Shown here piece by piece: positions 9,307-18,396 of a stretch of DNA of 64,000 nucleotides. The position numbers and the translations under genes are program-made. Below the pieces are notes generated by a model. That model saw only the letters and a list, made by a program, of their open reading frames with translations. It searched no databases and was not told the DNA's origin. Positions within the stretch are counted from its first letter, which is position 1, and each line of letters starts with the position of its first letter. The DNA comes from Seramator thermalis (GTDB lineage: Bacteria > Bacteroidota > Bacteroidia > Bacteroidales > Dysgonomonadaceae), in the NCBI RefSeq assembly GCF_004138125.1, contig NZ_RXHS01000004.1, forward strand, positions 186,001 through 250,000, read 5' to 3'.

Positions 9307-9336
9307 CAAAGATAAGCAATCATAGGCAACAAACAA
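9307..9336 (-). promoter_or_regulatory. Promoter of the SIMPL gene
   Basis: On the minus strand TTG (9336-9334), a 19-base spacer and TATCTTTG (9314-9307) match the Bacteroidota housekeeping consensus TTG-N19-TAnnTTTG exactly. The expected transcript start is about 40 bases before the start codon. Confidence 0.75.
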
Positions 9337-9384
9337 CGTTTTCGCAAGTTGAAAGGGAAAAGTTTTTCGCAAGAAAAAATCGAA

Positions 9385-10410
9385 TCAGCCAAATGTCTCG
9401 ATCGCTTTATTGGCAAATCGGGGAATTTTGAAAAGAAGTGCTCCTACCGAAAAAATCAACGATCGGGCATTACCCGCATCAATCATCATTTGTATGAGGC
9501 GATCGTGTTTCTGTTTAGTCTCCAGTACTTCAGGAATTTTGACAGGTTCGAAATCGGGATTTAAAATCATTTTTGCGACTTCTTCGCCCGAAACCAGCGC
9601 TTGATAAATACCTTCGCCCGTGAACGACGAAAGCAAACCTGCCGCATCGCCGGCAAGATAAATATTTCCGAATCGAATACCCTCATATCCCGAATCCATC
9701 GGAAACGATTCGTATCGGCCATTACGGATATCGATATGCCTGTCGGACAGCCATCGTTGAAAATTCCGCTTCAAATCGGCAGGAGCGATGACATCGCGAA
9801 ATGCGCCACACCCGATCGAAACATATCGACGATGTGGAAAAATCCACGCATACCATGCTGCAAAATATTTGGGCCGAAAAAAAAATTCGAAATCGCGATA
9901 CCTTTCGGTAGGGATAATATATTGAATTCCAATTCCTCTATTTCGGGGAGGAAAGCCCAAAAAACGCTTCACAAAAGAATTGGATCCATCGGCGCCCACC
10001 AGAAAAGAATAACCGATCGGTTGTTCATCTACAACAACCGCATCGTTTAAGATTTCAAAAACGCGAGCATTGGTCCGCACTTCGATATTCGAAAACTGCT
10101 TGAGCTTTTGCAGTTGCCATTGTCCCAATTCGCGGCGATCGATCGTAAATGCAAAATCATTCCCCGTATTAATAGTTGTGGACAAACCATTGACATGTAA
10201 TTTGATTTGGTTGTAACGAAATTCAATCAACTCGTCCGGCAAATCGAGGAAGGCCAAGTCCTTGCCTGTGAGGCCTCCGGCGCAAACTTTTGGCCCAATT
10301 TCGGCATTTTTTTCAAGCAACAAAACACGCAACGACGAGTTGCCGAGCGTTTCGGCACATTTCAAACCGGCCGGGCCGGCACCAATAATAATCACGTCAA
10401 ACTTTTCCAT
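9385..10410 (-). CDS. FAD-dependent oxidoreductase, geranylgeranyl-reductase-like
   Basis: A 341-residue flavoprotein. The ATG at 10410 is preferred over the GTG at 10413. It has the Rossmann FAD motif DVIIIGAGPAGLKCAETL (~5-22), the VCAGGLTGKD segment typical of geranylgeranyl reductase-like enzymes, the ...VGADGSNSFVKRFLG motif and the second FAD contact NIYLAGDAAGLLSSFTGEGI. Members reduce isoprenoid chains or act in lipid and quinone metabolism; the substrate here is not deducible. It is transcribed alone: the upstream pruA gene ends in its own terminator 50 bp away, and the SIMPL gene downstream has its own promoter. Confidence 0.82.
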   Translation of the reverse strand: MEKFDVIIIGAGPAGLKCAETLGNSSLRVLLLEKNAEIGPKVCAGGLTGKDLAFLDLPDELIEFRYNQIKLHVNGLSTTINTGNDFAFTIDRRELGQWQLQKLKQFSNIEVRTNARVFEILNDAVVVDEQPIGYSFLVGADGSNSFVKRFLGFPPRNRGIGIQYIIPTERYRDFEFFFRPKYFAAWYAWIFPHRRYVSIGCGAFRDVIAPADLKRNFQRWLSDRHIDIRNGRYESFPMDSGYEGIRFGNIYLAGDAAGLLSSFTGEGIYQALVSGEEVAKMILNPDFEPVKIPEVLETKQKHDRLIQMMIDAGNARSLIFSVGALLFKIPRFANKAIETFG

Positions 10411-10450
10411 CACTCAACATTCGGATTGGCAAATATATTCGATCTACAGC

Positions 10451-10496
10451 AAAAACGAAGTGAAACTCCGATTCTAAAACCGGAAAATTCACTTCG
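10451..10496 (-). terminator. Terminator after pruA
   Basis: On the minus strand a 9-bp perfect stem (CGAAGTGAA / TTCACTTCG) encloses a 23-base loop that can itself pair (CCG...CGG), followed by five T residues. Confidence 0.72.
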
Positions 10497-10524
10497 CTCC
10501 AGTATAAAAACAAAAATGGAAGGA

Positions 10525-12156
10525 TTATTCCTCCAAAAAATTAGGATACCTATAATCCGTAGGAGGAACAAACATCTCCTTGATACATTGCGGCGAAACC
10601 CAACGCAACAGGTTAATTACCGATCCTGCTTTGTCGTTGGTACCCGAAGCTCGTCCGCCACCAAAGGGTTGCTGATCGACCACGGCACCGGTGGGCTTGT
10701 CGTTGATATAGAAATTGCCCGCCGTATGCGTCAAACGCGCAGTCATTCGTTCGATATTTGCGCGATCGGTGGAAAAAATGGCACCTGTCAGGGCATAATC
10801 GGTAGTGGTATCGAGACGGTCCATCGTTTCGTCCAACTTATCGGGATCATACACATACACCGTGAGGATGGGGCCGAACAACTCTTCCCTCATGGTTACA
10901 TAATCGGGACGTTTAGCAAGAATGACCGTCGGATGAATAAAATATCCTTTGGACTTGTCGTATTCTCCTCCGAGAATAACTTCTGCGTCGGGTGAAGTAC
11001 GGGCTTCATCAATTACCTTCGCGAGTTTATTGAAAGACTCTTCGTCAATCACGGCATTCACAAAATTGCGGAAATCGTCCACTCCTCCGACTTTAATGTT
11101 TTTTAAATCTTCAGCCATATAATTGCGAACATCGTTCCACAAATTGCTTGGGATATAAGCACGCGAAGCTGCCGAACATTTTTGTCCCTGATATTCGAAT
11201 GCACCTCTAATCAATGCTGTTGCCACCTGTTTGGGATTAGCCGTGGCATCGGCCAGCACATAATCTTTTCCTCCGGTTTCGCCCACAATGCGCGGATACG
11301 ATTTATATTTGCCGACATTATTGGCAATGGTTTTCCACATACCGTTGAACACGGCAGTCGATCCCGTAAAATGAAGACCGGCAAAATTTCGGTCATCGAA
11401 AATTACATCTGCAGCATCAGGTCCCGACGTAAATATCAGATTGATGACACCATCGGGCAAACCTGCCTCCATCAGTATTTTCATGATGAGGCTTGCCGAA
11501 TAAACGGCCGTTTTCGAAGGTTTCCACACAACGGTATTTCCCATCAATGCCGGAGCTCCGGGCAAATTTCCGGCAATGGAAGTGAAATTGAAAGGTGTGA
11601 GCGCGAAAATGAATCCTTCGAGCGGACGCCAAACATTCCGATTCCAAGCACCCGGTGCCGAGTTTGGCTGCATCTCGTAGATAGTACCCATATTGCGCAC
11701 ATTGAAACGATAAAAATCGGCCAATTCGCAAACAGCATCGATTTCCGACTGATAAGCATTTTTGGACTGGCCAATCATCGTTGCTGCATTCATCTCATAA
11801 CGATAAGGCCCGGAGATCAAATCGGCAGCTTTCAGGAAAATGGCAGCGCGACTTTCCCAACTCATGGCTTCCCATGCAGGTTTGGCTTTGAGGGCAGCAT
11901 CTATTGCCTGACGCACATGCGATTTATCGCCCTGATGATAGTGCCCCAGCAGCCGCTGATGGTCGTGCGGCGGACGAATATCTTTCAATTGATGGGTGCG
12001 GACTTCCTTTCCATCGATCATCATCGGGATATCCAATCCCCCACGGTTGAGTTCGGAAAGTTTCTGTTTAAGGGCTTTTCTTTCCGGCGATCCCGGAGCA
12101 TAGCTCTTCACGGGTTCGTTCTTGATTTCGGGAATTTTGAAAAAAGCGTTTGGCAT
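10525..12156 (-). CDS. pruA: 1-pyrroline-5-carboxylate dehydrogenase (L-glutamate gamma-semialdehyde dehydrogenase)
   Basis: A 543-residue NAD-dependent aldehyde dehydrogenase that oxidises glutamate semialdehyde, the open form of P5C, to glutamate: the second step of proline degradation. Length and layout match the single-domain (non-PutA) P5CDH group. Seen: general base Glu293 in GETGGKDYV, nucleophile Cys327 in GQKCSAASRAYI, NAD-binding LTPFNFTSIAGN and VVWKPSKTA, and the C-terminal PFGGGRASGTNDKAG. No proline dehydrogenase gene is in the window. A TATATTTG -7 element (12208-12201, minus strand) lies about 45 bases before the ATG. The biosynthetic enzymes handling the same intermediate are encoded 4 kb away. 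Confidence 0.95.
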   Translation of the reverse strand: MPNAFFKIPEIKNEPVKSYAPGSPERKALKQKLSELNRGGLDIPMMIDGKEVRTHQLKDIRPPHDHQRLLGHYHQGDKSHVRQAIDAALKAKPAWEAMSWESRAAIFLKAADLISGPYRYEMNAATMIGQSKNAYQSEIDAVCELADFYRFNVRNMGTIYEMQPNSAPGAWNRNVWRPLEGFIFALTPFNFTSIAGNLPGAPALMGNTVVWKPSKTAVYSASLIMKILMEAGLPDGVINLIFTSGPDAADVIFDDRNFAGLHFTGSTAVFNGMWKTIANNVGKYKSYPRIVGETGGKDYVLADATANPKQVATALIRGAFEYQGQKCSAASRAYIPSNLWNDVRNYMAEDLKNIKVGGVDDFRNFVNAVIDEESFNKLAKVIDEARTSPDAEVILGGEYDKSKGYFIHPTVILAKRPDYVTMREELFGPILTVYVYDPDKLDETMDRLDTTTDYALTGAIFSTDRANIERMTARLTHTAGNFYINDKPTGAVVDQQPFGGGRASGTNDKAGSVINLLRWVSPQCIKEMFVPPTDYRYPNFLEE

Positions 12157-12335
12157 AGAGATAGTATTTTTGATGTGGTTGATTCAAAACTGATTTGATA
12201 CAAATATACAACTATTTTGCAAAAAAAACGAAATTAGCTTCGTAATTCGTAAGAAAGACGAAAACGGTAGAAAAGAATCGTTAATGTCGTGTGTAGGAGA
12301 AATGAAAATTCGACAGTTTCACGAATCTACAGAAG

Positions 12336-13265
12336 TTATAAATTCTCTGTTTGAGAATAATATCGGCAGCAACCTTCCATCGAACAATCTTCTTTGTCCG
12401 TTTCAAATTCAATCGTAACGTGTTGAATACCGACAGACTGAAGTTTTCGACGGATTTTTTCTTTTAATTCATGCAGTTCGGGCAGGGATTTTTCTTTGTT
12501 GAGCACCACGTGCACGGTCATAATATTGTATTGCCCATCGGTTGACCACACGTGCACATCGTGCACACTTTCGATTTCGGGAATATCCGAAACGATTCGG
12601 ATGACATCATCCGTATCAATTGCGGCAGGAGCAGCCTGCAAAATAATTTGAAGACTTTCCTTAACATTGCGATACACATTGGTCAAGACATAAAAGGCAA
12701 TGGCAATCGAAAGAATCGGGTCTAATATGGGAAGATTGGCAAACAACATCACAACAGCTCCGACGAGCACAGCCAGCCATCCCAACACATCTTCGAGCAT
12801 GTGGAGCGAAACCACGCGTTCGTTGATACTGTGCCCCTTGCGCAATCGCAAAACGGCAGCACCATTGATAATCACCCCCAGTACAGCAAGCAGCAACATT
12901 CCGCGTGCATCGGGCTGCTCGGGATGAAACAAACGAGGAACGGCTTTGGCAATGATAAGAATGCTGCCGATGGCAAGCACAACAGACGTGATGATGGCGC
13001 CCAATAGCGAAAACCGCTTGTATCCATACGTGTAAACCTTATTTCCGGCGCGTTTCGAGATATGCTGAAAATACCACGACATGCCGAGTGAAATGCAATC
13101 GCCCAAATCATGAACCGCGTCGGAAAGAATGGCCACGCTATTCGTAATGGCTCCACCTACAAATTCGACAATCGTGAAAAAAAGATTGAGGAAAAATGCA
13201 GTACCGATATTTTTCACATCTTCGTTTTCGAGATGATGAGATGATTCGTGCGAATGATTGTGCAT
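12336..13265 (-). CDS. Cation diffusion facilitator (Zn/Co/Cd efflux)
   Basis: A 309-residue CDF transporter from the ATG at 13265, whose first residues are His-rich (MHNHSHESSHH), a usual metal-collecting tail; the frame to 13334 is not needed. Six membrane helices follow, with the metal sites NSVAILSDAVHDLGD (helix II) and VVSLHMLEDVLGW (helix V, HxxxD), i.e. the Zn-type HD/HD tetrad. The cytoplasmic C-terminal domain begins near IDTDDVIRIVSDIPEIESVH and ends with a Cys-containing tail. It exports divalent cations by proton antiport. Closest described relatives are CzcD/ZitB-type; the metal is not proven. It is divergent from the oligopeptidase gene. Confidence 0.9.
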   Translation of the reverse strand: MHNHSHESSHHLENEDVKNIGTAFFLNLFFTIVEFVGGAITNSVAILSDAVHDLGDCISLGMSWYFQHISKRAGNKVYTYGYKRFSLLGAIITSVVLAIGSILIIAKAVPRLFHPEQPDARGMLLLAVLGVIINGAAVLRLRKGHSINERVVSLHMLEDVLGWLAVLVGAVVMLFANLPILDPILSIAIAFYVLTNVYRNVKESLQIILQAAPAAIDTDDVIRIVSDIPEIESVHDVHVWSTDGQYNIMTVHVVLNKEKSLPELHELKEKIRRKLQSVGIQHVTIEFETDKEDCSMEGCCRYYSQTENL

Positions 13266-13423
13266 AACGTCTGCTTGCCGTTTTGAGGATATAACATTCC
13301 AAAAAAATGATTGTTCAAAAAGTTGACATTCCATTCCAAAAGTATATCTTTACAAAATAATATCTCGAAACGATAAAAAAGATTTTACCCCCGAATCACA
13401 ACATTTCATTTATCTTACGCGTT

Positions 13424-15565
13424 ATGAAAGCCATTCGATTATTCATTTTTTTCACGACACTGATCATGATTGCATCTTGTAACTCATCGGAAGAAAAAAC
13501 AAAAATTTTGAAACAGTCCGATTTCCCTGCGCCGCCGGTTGCGGAAATCGTTCCCGACACATATGTCAACTTCGGTAAACAACGTATCGATAATTACTAT
13601 TGGTTGAAGGATAAAAACAATCCCAAAGTGATTGAATATCTGAAAGCCGAAAATGCCTATACCGAGACTGTAATGGCTTCGACAAAAGAGCTTCAAGAAT
13701 CCATCTACAACGAAATCGTTGGACGAATAAAAGAAGACGACGAAAGTTATCCCACGTTCTCCGATGGATATTATTACTATAATCGCACCGAAAAAGGAAA
13801 ACAGTATCGCACCTACTGCCGACGCAAAGGATCGATGAATGCACCCGAAGAAATTCTTTTCGACGTCAACAAAATGGCCGAAGGCAAACCGGCTTTCATT
13901 TTCATGGGCTATTCTATCAGTCCCGACAACGGCAAAGCCGCCTATTTCTACAACGAAACCGGATCGTATGCCGAATTTATCATGAAAATAAAGGATCTTT
14001 CGTCAGGACAAGACATCGGATTCAGCGTAACCGGAGCAACTTCGGCAGCTTGGGCGAATGATAGTCAAACACTGTTTTATGGCACAATCGATAAAACACT
14101 TCGATCCTATCAGATTCATCGTCAAAAAATTGGCGAAACGAAGAGCAAATTGATATTTGAAGAAAAAGATCCTAAATTCTCGACTTACGTCTCTGCAACT
14201 AAAACAAAGCAATTCATTTTTATTTCGAGCGAAAGTTCCACGACGTCCGAAGAGCGATTTATTCCTGCCGACATGCCCGAAGAATCATTCAAAATATTTA
14301 TGCCTCGAACACAGGATGTTGAATATTCAGTCTATCCGCATAAGCACAAATTTTTTGTACGCTACAAGGATAAGCAAAATCTGAACGGGAAAATCTACGA
14401 AACGCCACTCGCCGGCTTCGAGGACAAAAAAACATGGAATGAATTCGTACCACACAACGACAGTATCCGCATTGACGGCATTGATGTGCAGAAAGAATTT
14501 GTGGCGCTTGAACTTCGCAAAAACGGACTTACCGAAATTGAGTTAAAACCGATTTCGGGAGGAAAAAGTAAGGTGATAGCTTTCCCCGAACCGGTTTACA
14601 CCGTTTCGTTGCAGGGAAATCCCGAATACGACTCCACCTCGGTTCGCTATTCCTACACTTCGCTCAACCGGCCGAACACGCTCTATGAATACGATTTCGT
14701 TTCGGAACAAACAAAAAAGCTGAAAGAGCAGGAAATTCCATCAGGATTCAATCCTGACGACTACGTCGTAGAACGACTTTGGGCAACTGCTCCGGATGGA
14801 GTAAAAGTACCTATGGCCATCGTCTATAAAAAAGGGTTGAAAAAGGATGGGAAAAACCCCGCACTACTCTATTCTTACGGAAGTTACGGCATAAGTTCGG
14901 ATGCCAATTTCAGCGCAAGCGTTTACAGCCTGATCGATCGCGGATTCGTTTTCGGCATTGCCCAAATTCGCGGTGGAAGCGATTTGGGAGAACAATGGTA
15001 CGAAGACGGCAAGCTGTTGAAGAAAAAAAATACTTTTACGGACTTTATTGCTTGCAGCGAAAAATTGATCAACAATCGTTACACAGCACCAGACAAACTG
15101 GCTGCAATGGGAGGAAGTGCAGGTGGCTTGCTGATGGGAGCCGTAGCCAACATGCGCCCCGATTTGTATCAAACGATTGTGGCTCTGGTACCATTCGTGG
15201 ATGTCATCAACACAATGCTCGACGAATCGCTGCCTCTCACAACGGGCGAATACGAAGAATGGGGAAATCCCAATGATGAAACGTATTTCAACTATATGCT
15301 GACCTATTCGCCTTACGACAATATCAAGCCTCAAAACTATCCCAATATGCTGGTAACAGGAGGATTGAACGATTCGCAAGTGCTCTTTCACGAACCGGCA
15401 AAATATGTGGCAAAATTGCGAGCAACAAAAACAGATGACAACATTTTGTTGCTTCGCATGAACATGGAATCGGGACATGGAGGAGCGACAGGTCGCTACG
15501 AAGGCATTCGAGACACAGCTTTTGAATATGCTTTTATCCTGAACCGGGTAGGTATCGATAAATAG
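13424..15565 (+). CDS. S9 prolyl oligopeptidase family peptidase (oligopeptidase B type), lipoprotein
   Basis: 713 residues. A lipoprotein signal (FFTTLIMIASC, lipidated Cys at ~19) places it in the envelope. An N-terminal seven-bladed propeller occupies ~30-440. The hydrolase part carries the nucleophile in MGGSAGGLLMG (Ser near residue 564), Asp in GGLNDSQVLFHEPAKY and His in ESGHGGATGRYE. The sequence is closest to oligopeptidase B, which cuts small peptides after basic residues, but a secreted proline-specific activity cannot be excluded. It is transcribed away from the CDF gene and converges with mntP, 22 bp apart at the ends. Confidence 0.88.
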   Translation: MKAIRLFIFFTTLIMIASCNSSEEKTKILKQSDFPAPPVAEIVPDTYVNFGKQRIDNYYWLKDKNNPKVIEYLKAENAYTETVMASTKELQESIYNEIVGRIKEDDESYPTFSDGYYYYNRTEKGKQYRTYCRRKGSMNAPEEILFDVNKMAEGKPAFIFMGYSISPDNGKAAYFYNETGSYAEFIMKIKDLSSGQDIGFSVTGATSAAWANDSQTLFYGTIDKTLRSYQIHRQKIGETKSKLIFEEKDPKFSTYVSATKTKQFIFISSESSTTSEERFIPADMPEESFKIFMPRTQDVEYSVYPHKHKFFVRYKDKQNLNGKIYETPLAGFEDKKTWNEFVPHNDSIRIDGIDVQKEFVALELRKNGLTEIELKPISGGKSKVIAFPEPVYTVSLQGNPEYDSTSVRYSYTSLNRPNTLYEYDFVSEQTKKLKEQEIPSGFNPDDYVVERLWATAPDGVKVPMAIVYKKGLKKDGKNPALLYSYGSYGISSDANFSASVYSLIDRGFVFGIAQIRGGSDLGEQWYEDGKLLKKKNTFTDFIACSEKLINNRYTAPDKLAAMGGSAGGLLMGAVANMRPDLYQTIVALVPFVDVINTMLDESLPLTTGEYEEWGNPNDETYFNYMLTYSPYDNIKPQNYPNMLVTGGLNDSQVLFHEPAKYVAKLRATKTDDNILLLRMNMESGHGGATGRYEGIRDTAFEYAFILNRVGIDK

Positions 15566-15587
15566 AAAACCGGCGAACGGAATCGAT

Positions 15588-16169
15588 TTAAACGGAGAGA
15601 AGATGCTCGGCAAGAATTTTCAGGCCAATGGCAATCAATATCAATCCGCCAATAAGTACCATATTGATTTGGATATTTTTTCCGAAGCGGATGCCCAGAT
15701 AGATGCCGACAAAACAAAAAACAAAACAGACGATTCCGATCATCGCAACGGCCGTGAAAACAACATCCTTAAATGGAACAAATATCAGTCCGGCGGCCAA
15801 AGCATCGATACTTGTAGCAAATGACAAGGCAATCACTTTTCGAAAATTAATTTGAGCCGACTGCCGGCAATTGCAGTCGCAGGGAACTTCTTTTTCCTCA
15901 CGAAGACCTTCATAAATCATTTTTCCCCCGATGATTCCCAAAATCGCAAAAGCCATCCAATGATCGACAGAAGCAATCCGTTTCGAAAAACCCACCCCGA
16001 GCGCAAAACCGACGAGTGGCATAACAGCCTGAAAAAAGCCGAAGACAAGAGCCACCTTTACAGCGCGAATAGTCTCAAATCGCTGCCGGCACATTCCTTG
16101 ACTAATGCACACCGCAAACGAATCCATCGATAATCCTGTGGCTATGAAAAATATGGAAAGGAGATCCAT
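15588..16169 (-). CDS. mntP: Manganese efflux pump MntP
   Basis: 193 residues and six transmembrane helices arranged as two repeats of three, as in the MntP (DUF204) family. The conserved acidic membrane sites are visible in ATGLSMDSFAVCISQG (Asp in helix I) and ALSFATSIDALAAGL (Asp in helix IV). A Cys pair (CDCNCR) sits in the central loop. It exports Mn2+ when the metal is in excess. Upstream on the same strand are a TACTTTTG -7 element (16211-16204) and a 14-base palindrome; no yybP-ykoY riboswitch fold is evident. Confidence 0.92.
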   Translation of the reverse strand: MDLLSIFFIATGLSMDSFAVCISQGMCRQRFETIRAVKVALVFGFFQAVMPLVGFALGVGFSKRIASVDHWMAFAILGIIGGKMIYEGLREEKEVPCDCNCRQSAQINFRKVIALSFATSIDALAAGLIFVPFKDVVFTAVAMIGIVCFVFCFVGIYLGIRFGKNIQINMVLIGGLILIAIGLKILAEHLLSV

Positions 16170-16241
16170 TCAGACAGAAGAATTTATACGTGAAAAAGGA
16201 ATACAAAAGTATGAAAAACGTCGAAAACCGAAAAACAAACT

Positions 16242-16255
16242 TAGGGTAAACCCTA
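16242..16255. promoter_or_regulatory. Palindrome TAGGGT-AA-ACCCTA, candidate operator
   Basis: A perfect inverted repeat (6-base arms, 2-base spacer) in the divergent mntP/proA region. It lies about 30 bases upstream of the mntP -7 element (16211-16204, minus strand), next to where the -33 contact would be. A role in metal control is inference from position. Confidence 0.4.
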
Positions 16256-16361
16256 TAAAATACGGATTAGACGCAAATAATCGAAGATATTCAAAATCGT
16301 TCTTTCAAACTTCGGAAAACATATTTTTGATTTTATACACCTTATTCGGATAATAAATTGT

Positions 16362-16369
16362 TATCTTTG
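16362..16369 (+). promoter_or_regulatory. Probable -7 element of the proABC operon
   Basis: TATCTTTG matches the TAnnTTTG consensus and lies 31 bases before the proA start. No TTG is found at the 19-base spacing, so only half of the promoter is convincing. Confidence 0.5.
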
Positions 16370-16400
16370 CACCTCAAAATCACTTCATTCTGATAAAACA

Positions 16401-17588
16401 GTGCAAACGATTTTAAAAAATAAGGTACTTATTCGACTTTCGGAGATAATATCTTCTCACGAAAACGAAATCCTGGCTGCCAATCGACAAGATCTGAATG
16501 CTTTCCCCGATATGGATGCATCAACAAAAGATCGGTTAAAGGTTGACGAAAAGAAAATCGGCGGCATGATTCAGTCGCTCCGCGACGTGGCAGAACTGCC
16601 TGACCCCGAAGGTAAAATACTTTACGGATATACCCGTCCCGACGGACTTCACATCGAAAATCGGAGTGTTCCCTTCGGAACCATTCTGATCATCTACGAA
16701 TCACGTCCCGATGTAACCATCGAAGCTGCGGCCACAGCATTCAAAGCCGGCAACCGAATTTTATTGAAAGGCGGCAAAGAATCACTCAACACAAACATGC
16801 TGCTCACACAACTTTGGCAACAAGCTCTCACGGAAAACGGCATCGACCAAAATTTCGTTCGATACCTAAATCTTTCGCATGCCGAAACGCAGCAATTAAT
16901 CAAAAACAATCCCTATCGGGTTGATTTGATTATTCCACGAGGTGGCGAAAAACTGATTGCATTCGTCAAGGAAAATGCTTCCGCTCCGGTGATTGTAAGC
17001 GGACGAGGCAACAATTTTCTGTTCATTGACAAAAACAGTGATTTCGAAATGGCTATCCGCATCATCCTCAATGGCAAACAGCGCATCAGCGTATGCAATG
17101 CCCTGGATAAGGTTTTGATCGATGAAAATATTCCTGATTTGGAACAAAAAGTACATCGATTGACGGATGAGCTTCTGCACAAAAATATCGAAATCGTTGG
17201 CGACGAAAAAATCAACAGCATCGACAGCCGAATAAAGAAAAACGACGACAGCCATATTCTGTCTGAAGAATTCCTGGCGGCCAAAATATATCTATCGATT
17301 GTCCCCGACATCGAAGCAGCGGTGAATATCATCAACACGTATTCGGGAGGACATTCCGCAACAATCGTAACAAACGACGATGCAAATGCCGATTTGTTTA
17401 TGCAGCAAGTAGATTGCGCCGCAGTCTATCGCAATGCCTCAACCCGATTTACGGATGGCGGTCAGTTTGGCGTGGGGGCCGAAATAGCCATCAGTACACA
17501 AAAACTACATTTCAGAGGACCACTTGGCGCACAGGAGCTGGTAACGAACAAATGGTTTGTTTATGGGAATGGCCATATTCGCGAATAA
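16401..17588 (+). CDS. proA: Glutamate-5-semialdehyde dehydrogenase (gamma-glutamyl phosphate reductase)
   Basis: Reduces gamma-glutamyl phosphate with NADPH to glutamate semialdehyde in proline synthesis. Starts at a GTG; 395 residues, slightly shorter than the ~417 typical. Seen: VPFGTILIIYESRPDVTIEA (~90-109), LIIPRGGEKLI (~176-186), the nucleophile Cys232 in RISVCNALDKVLI and the C-terminal STRFTDGGQFGVGAEIAIST. The GVCHxYVD segment normally seen before the catalytic Cys is changed to GNNFLFID. First gene of proA-proB-proC. Confidence 0.95.
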   Translation: MQTILKNKVLIRLSEIISSHENEILAANRQDLNAFPDMDASTKDRLKVDEKKIGGMIQSLRDVAELPDPEGKILYGYTRPDGLHIENRSVPFGTILIIYESRPDVTIEAAATAFKAGNRILLKGGKESLNTNMLLTQLWQQALTENGIDQNFVRYLNLSHAETQQLIKNNPYRVDLIIPRGGEKLIAFVKENASAPVIVSGRGNNFLFIDKNSDFEMAIRIILNGKQRISVCNALDKVLIDENIPDLEQKVHRLTDELLHKNIEIVGDEKINSIDSRIKKNDDSHILSEEFLAAKIYLSIVPDIEAAVNIINTYSGGHSATIVTNDDANADLFMQQVDCAAVYRNASTRFTDGGQFGVGAEIAISTQKLHFRGPLGAQELVTNKWFVYGNGHIRE

Positions 17589-17631
17589 TATTTTTGACAC
17601 AAAAGGTTATCAAACGACGCTCAATATTTGC

Positions 17632-18396
17632 ATGAAGAAAAAACTCATTATAAAAATCGGAACTTCCACTCTCACGGCGGGAACCAATAGAATTTCGTTC
17701 GCCGTAATCGAAAGTTTGGCACGCCAAATAGTTGTTCTGAAAAAAGAATACGATATTGTGATCGTTTCGTCGGGAGCTATTGCCACAGCCCGACAATTTG
17801 TCGAAATCAAAGGGTACAACAAACGCGTAGATTCGAAGCAGGCAATGGCTGCAATCGGGCAAACCAAGCTAATGGAAATTTATGACACTATTTTCAGTAC
17901 CTTCGGATTGAACATCGCACAAATTTTGATGACTTATCGCGATTTCGAGAACGCAACAGCCAAAGAAAATACGCGAAATACCATCAAAAAACTTTGGGAA
18001 GCGGACTATATCCCGGTTGTAAACGAAAACGATACCGTTTCAATCGAAGAAATCGTTTTAGGAGACAACGACAAACTTTCAGCGCTGGTTGCCGTAATCA
18101 TTGAAGCCGATTTATTGATTCTGGTTTCGGATATCGACGGCATATTCACTGCAAATCCGCATCTGCACGCCGATGCAAGACTAATCGAGAAAGTTAACGA
18201 TTTGAACAATATCAAGCAATGCATTGAAGAAAAGGAATCGATGCTGGGTACCGGCGGTATGTCATCGAAAATCCATGCAGCCGACATTTGCATGAATCAT
18301 GGTGTGGAAATGTGGATTGTGAACGGACAACGCGAAAATTATATCATAAAGGCGTTAGCCAACGAAATTCCATTTACAAAATTTTATTCCAAATGA
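17632..18396 (+). CDS. proB: Glutamate 5-kinase, PUA-less
   Basis: Phosphorylates glutamate, the first and normally proline-inhibited step of proline synthesis. From the ATG at 17632 it has 254 residues; the frame upstream to 17557 overlaps proA. Amino acid kinase motifs: LIIKIGTSTL (1-13), IVIVSSGAIATARQ, VVNENDTVS, GDNDKLSALVA and LGTGGMSSKIHAA. The C-terminal PUA domain of the E. coli enzyme (367 aa) is absent, as in other short ProB proteins. Its stop overlaps the proC start as ATGA, implying translational coupling. Confidence 0.95.
   Translation: MKKKLIIKIGTSTLTAGTNRISFAVIESLARQIVVLKKEYDIVIVSSGAIATARQFVEIKGYNKRVDSKQAMAAIGQTKLMEIYDTIFSTFGLNIAQILMTYRDFENATAKENTRNTIKKLWEADYIPVVNENDTVSIEEIVLGDNDKLSALVAVIIEADLLILVSDIDGIFTANPHLHADARLIEKVNDLNNIKQCIEEKESMLGTGGMSSKIHAADICMNHGVEMWIVNGQRENYIIKALANEIPFTKFYSK

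Noticed and set aside
11182-12198. A 338-residue plus-strand frame antisense to pruA, and similar long antisense frames across rny (1299-1979) and rsmF (6247-6657)
   Set aside because: They lie opposite unambiguous genes, have no recognisable domain, and follow from the codon use of the real gene.
16170-16400. yybP-ykoY manganese riboswitch before mntP
   Set aside because: The characteristic paired loops are not visible; only a short palindrome and a promoter element are.
17557-17631. proB start upstream inside proA
   Set aside because: The extra 25 residues have no family counterpart and overlap the proA coding end; the ATG at 17632 gives the normal N terminus LIIKIGTSTL.
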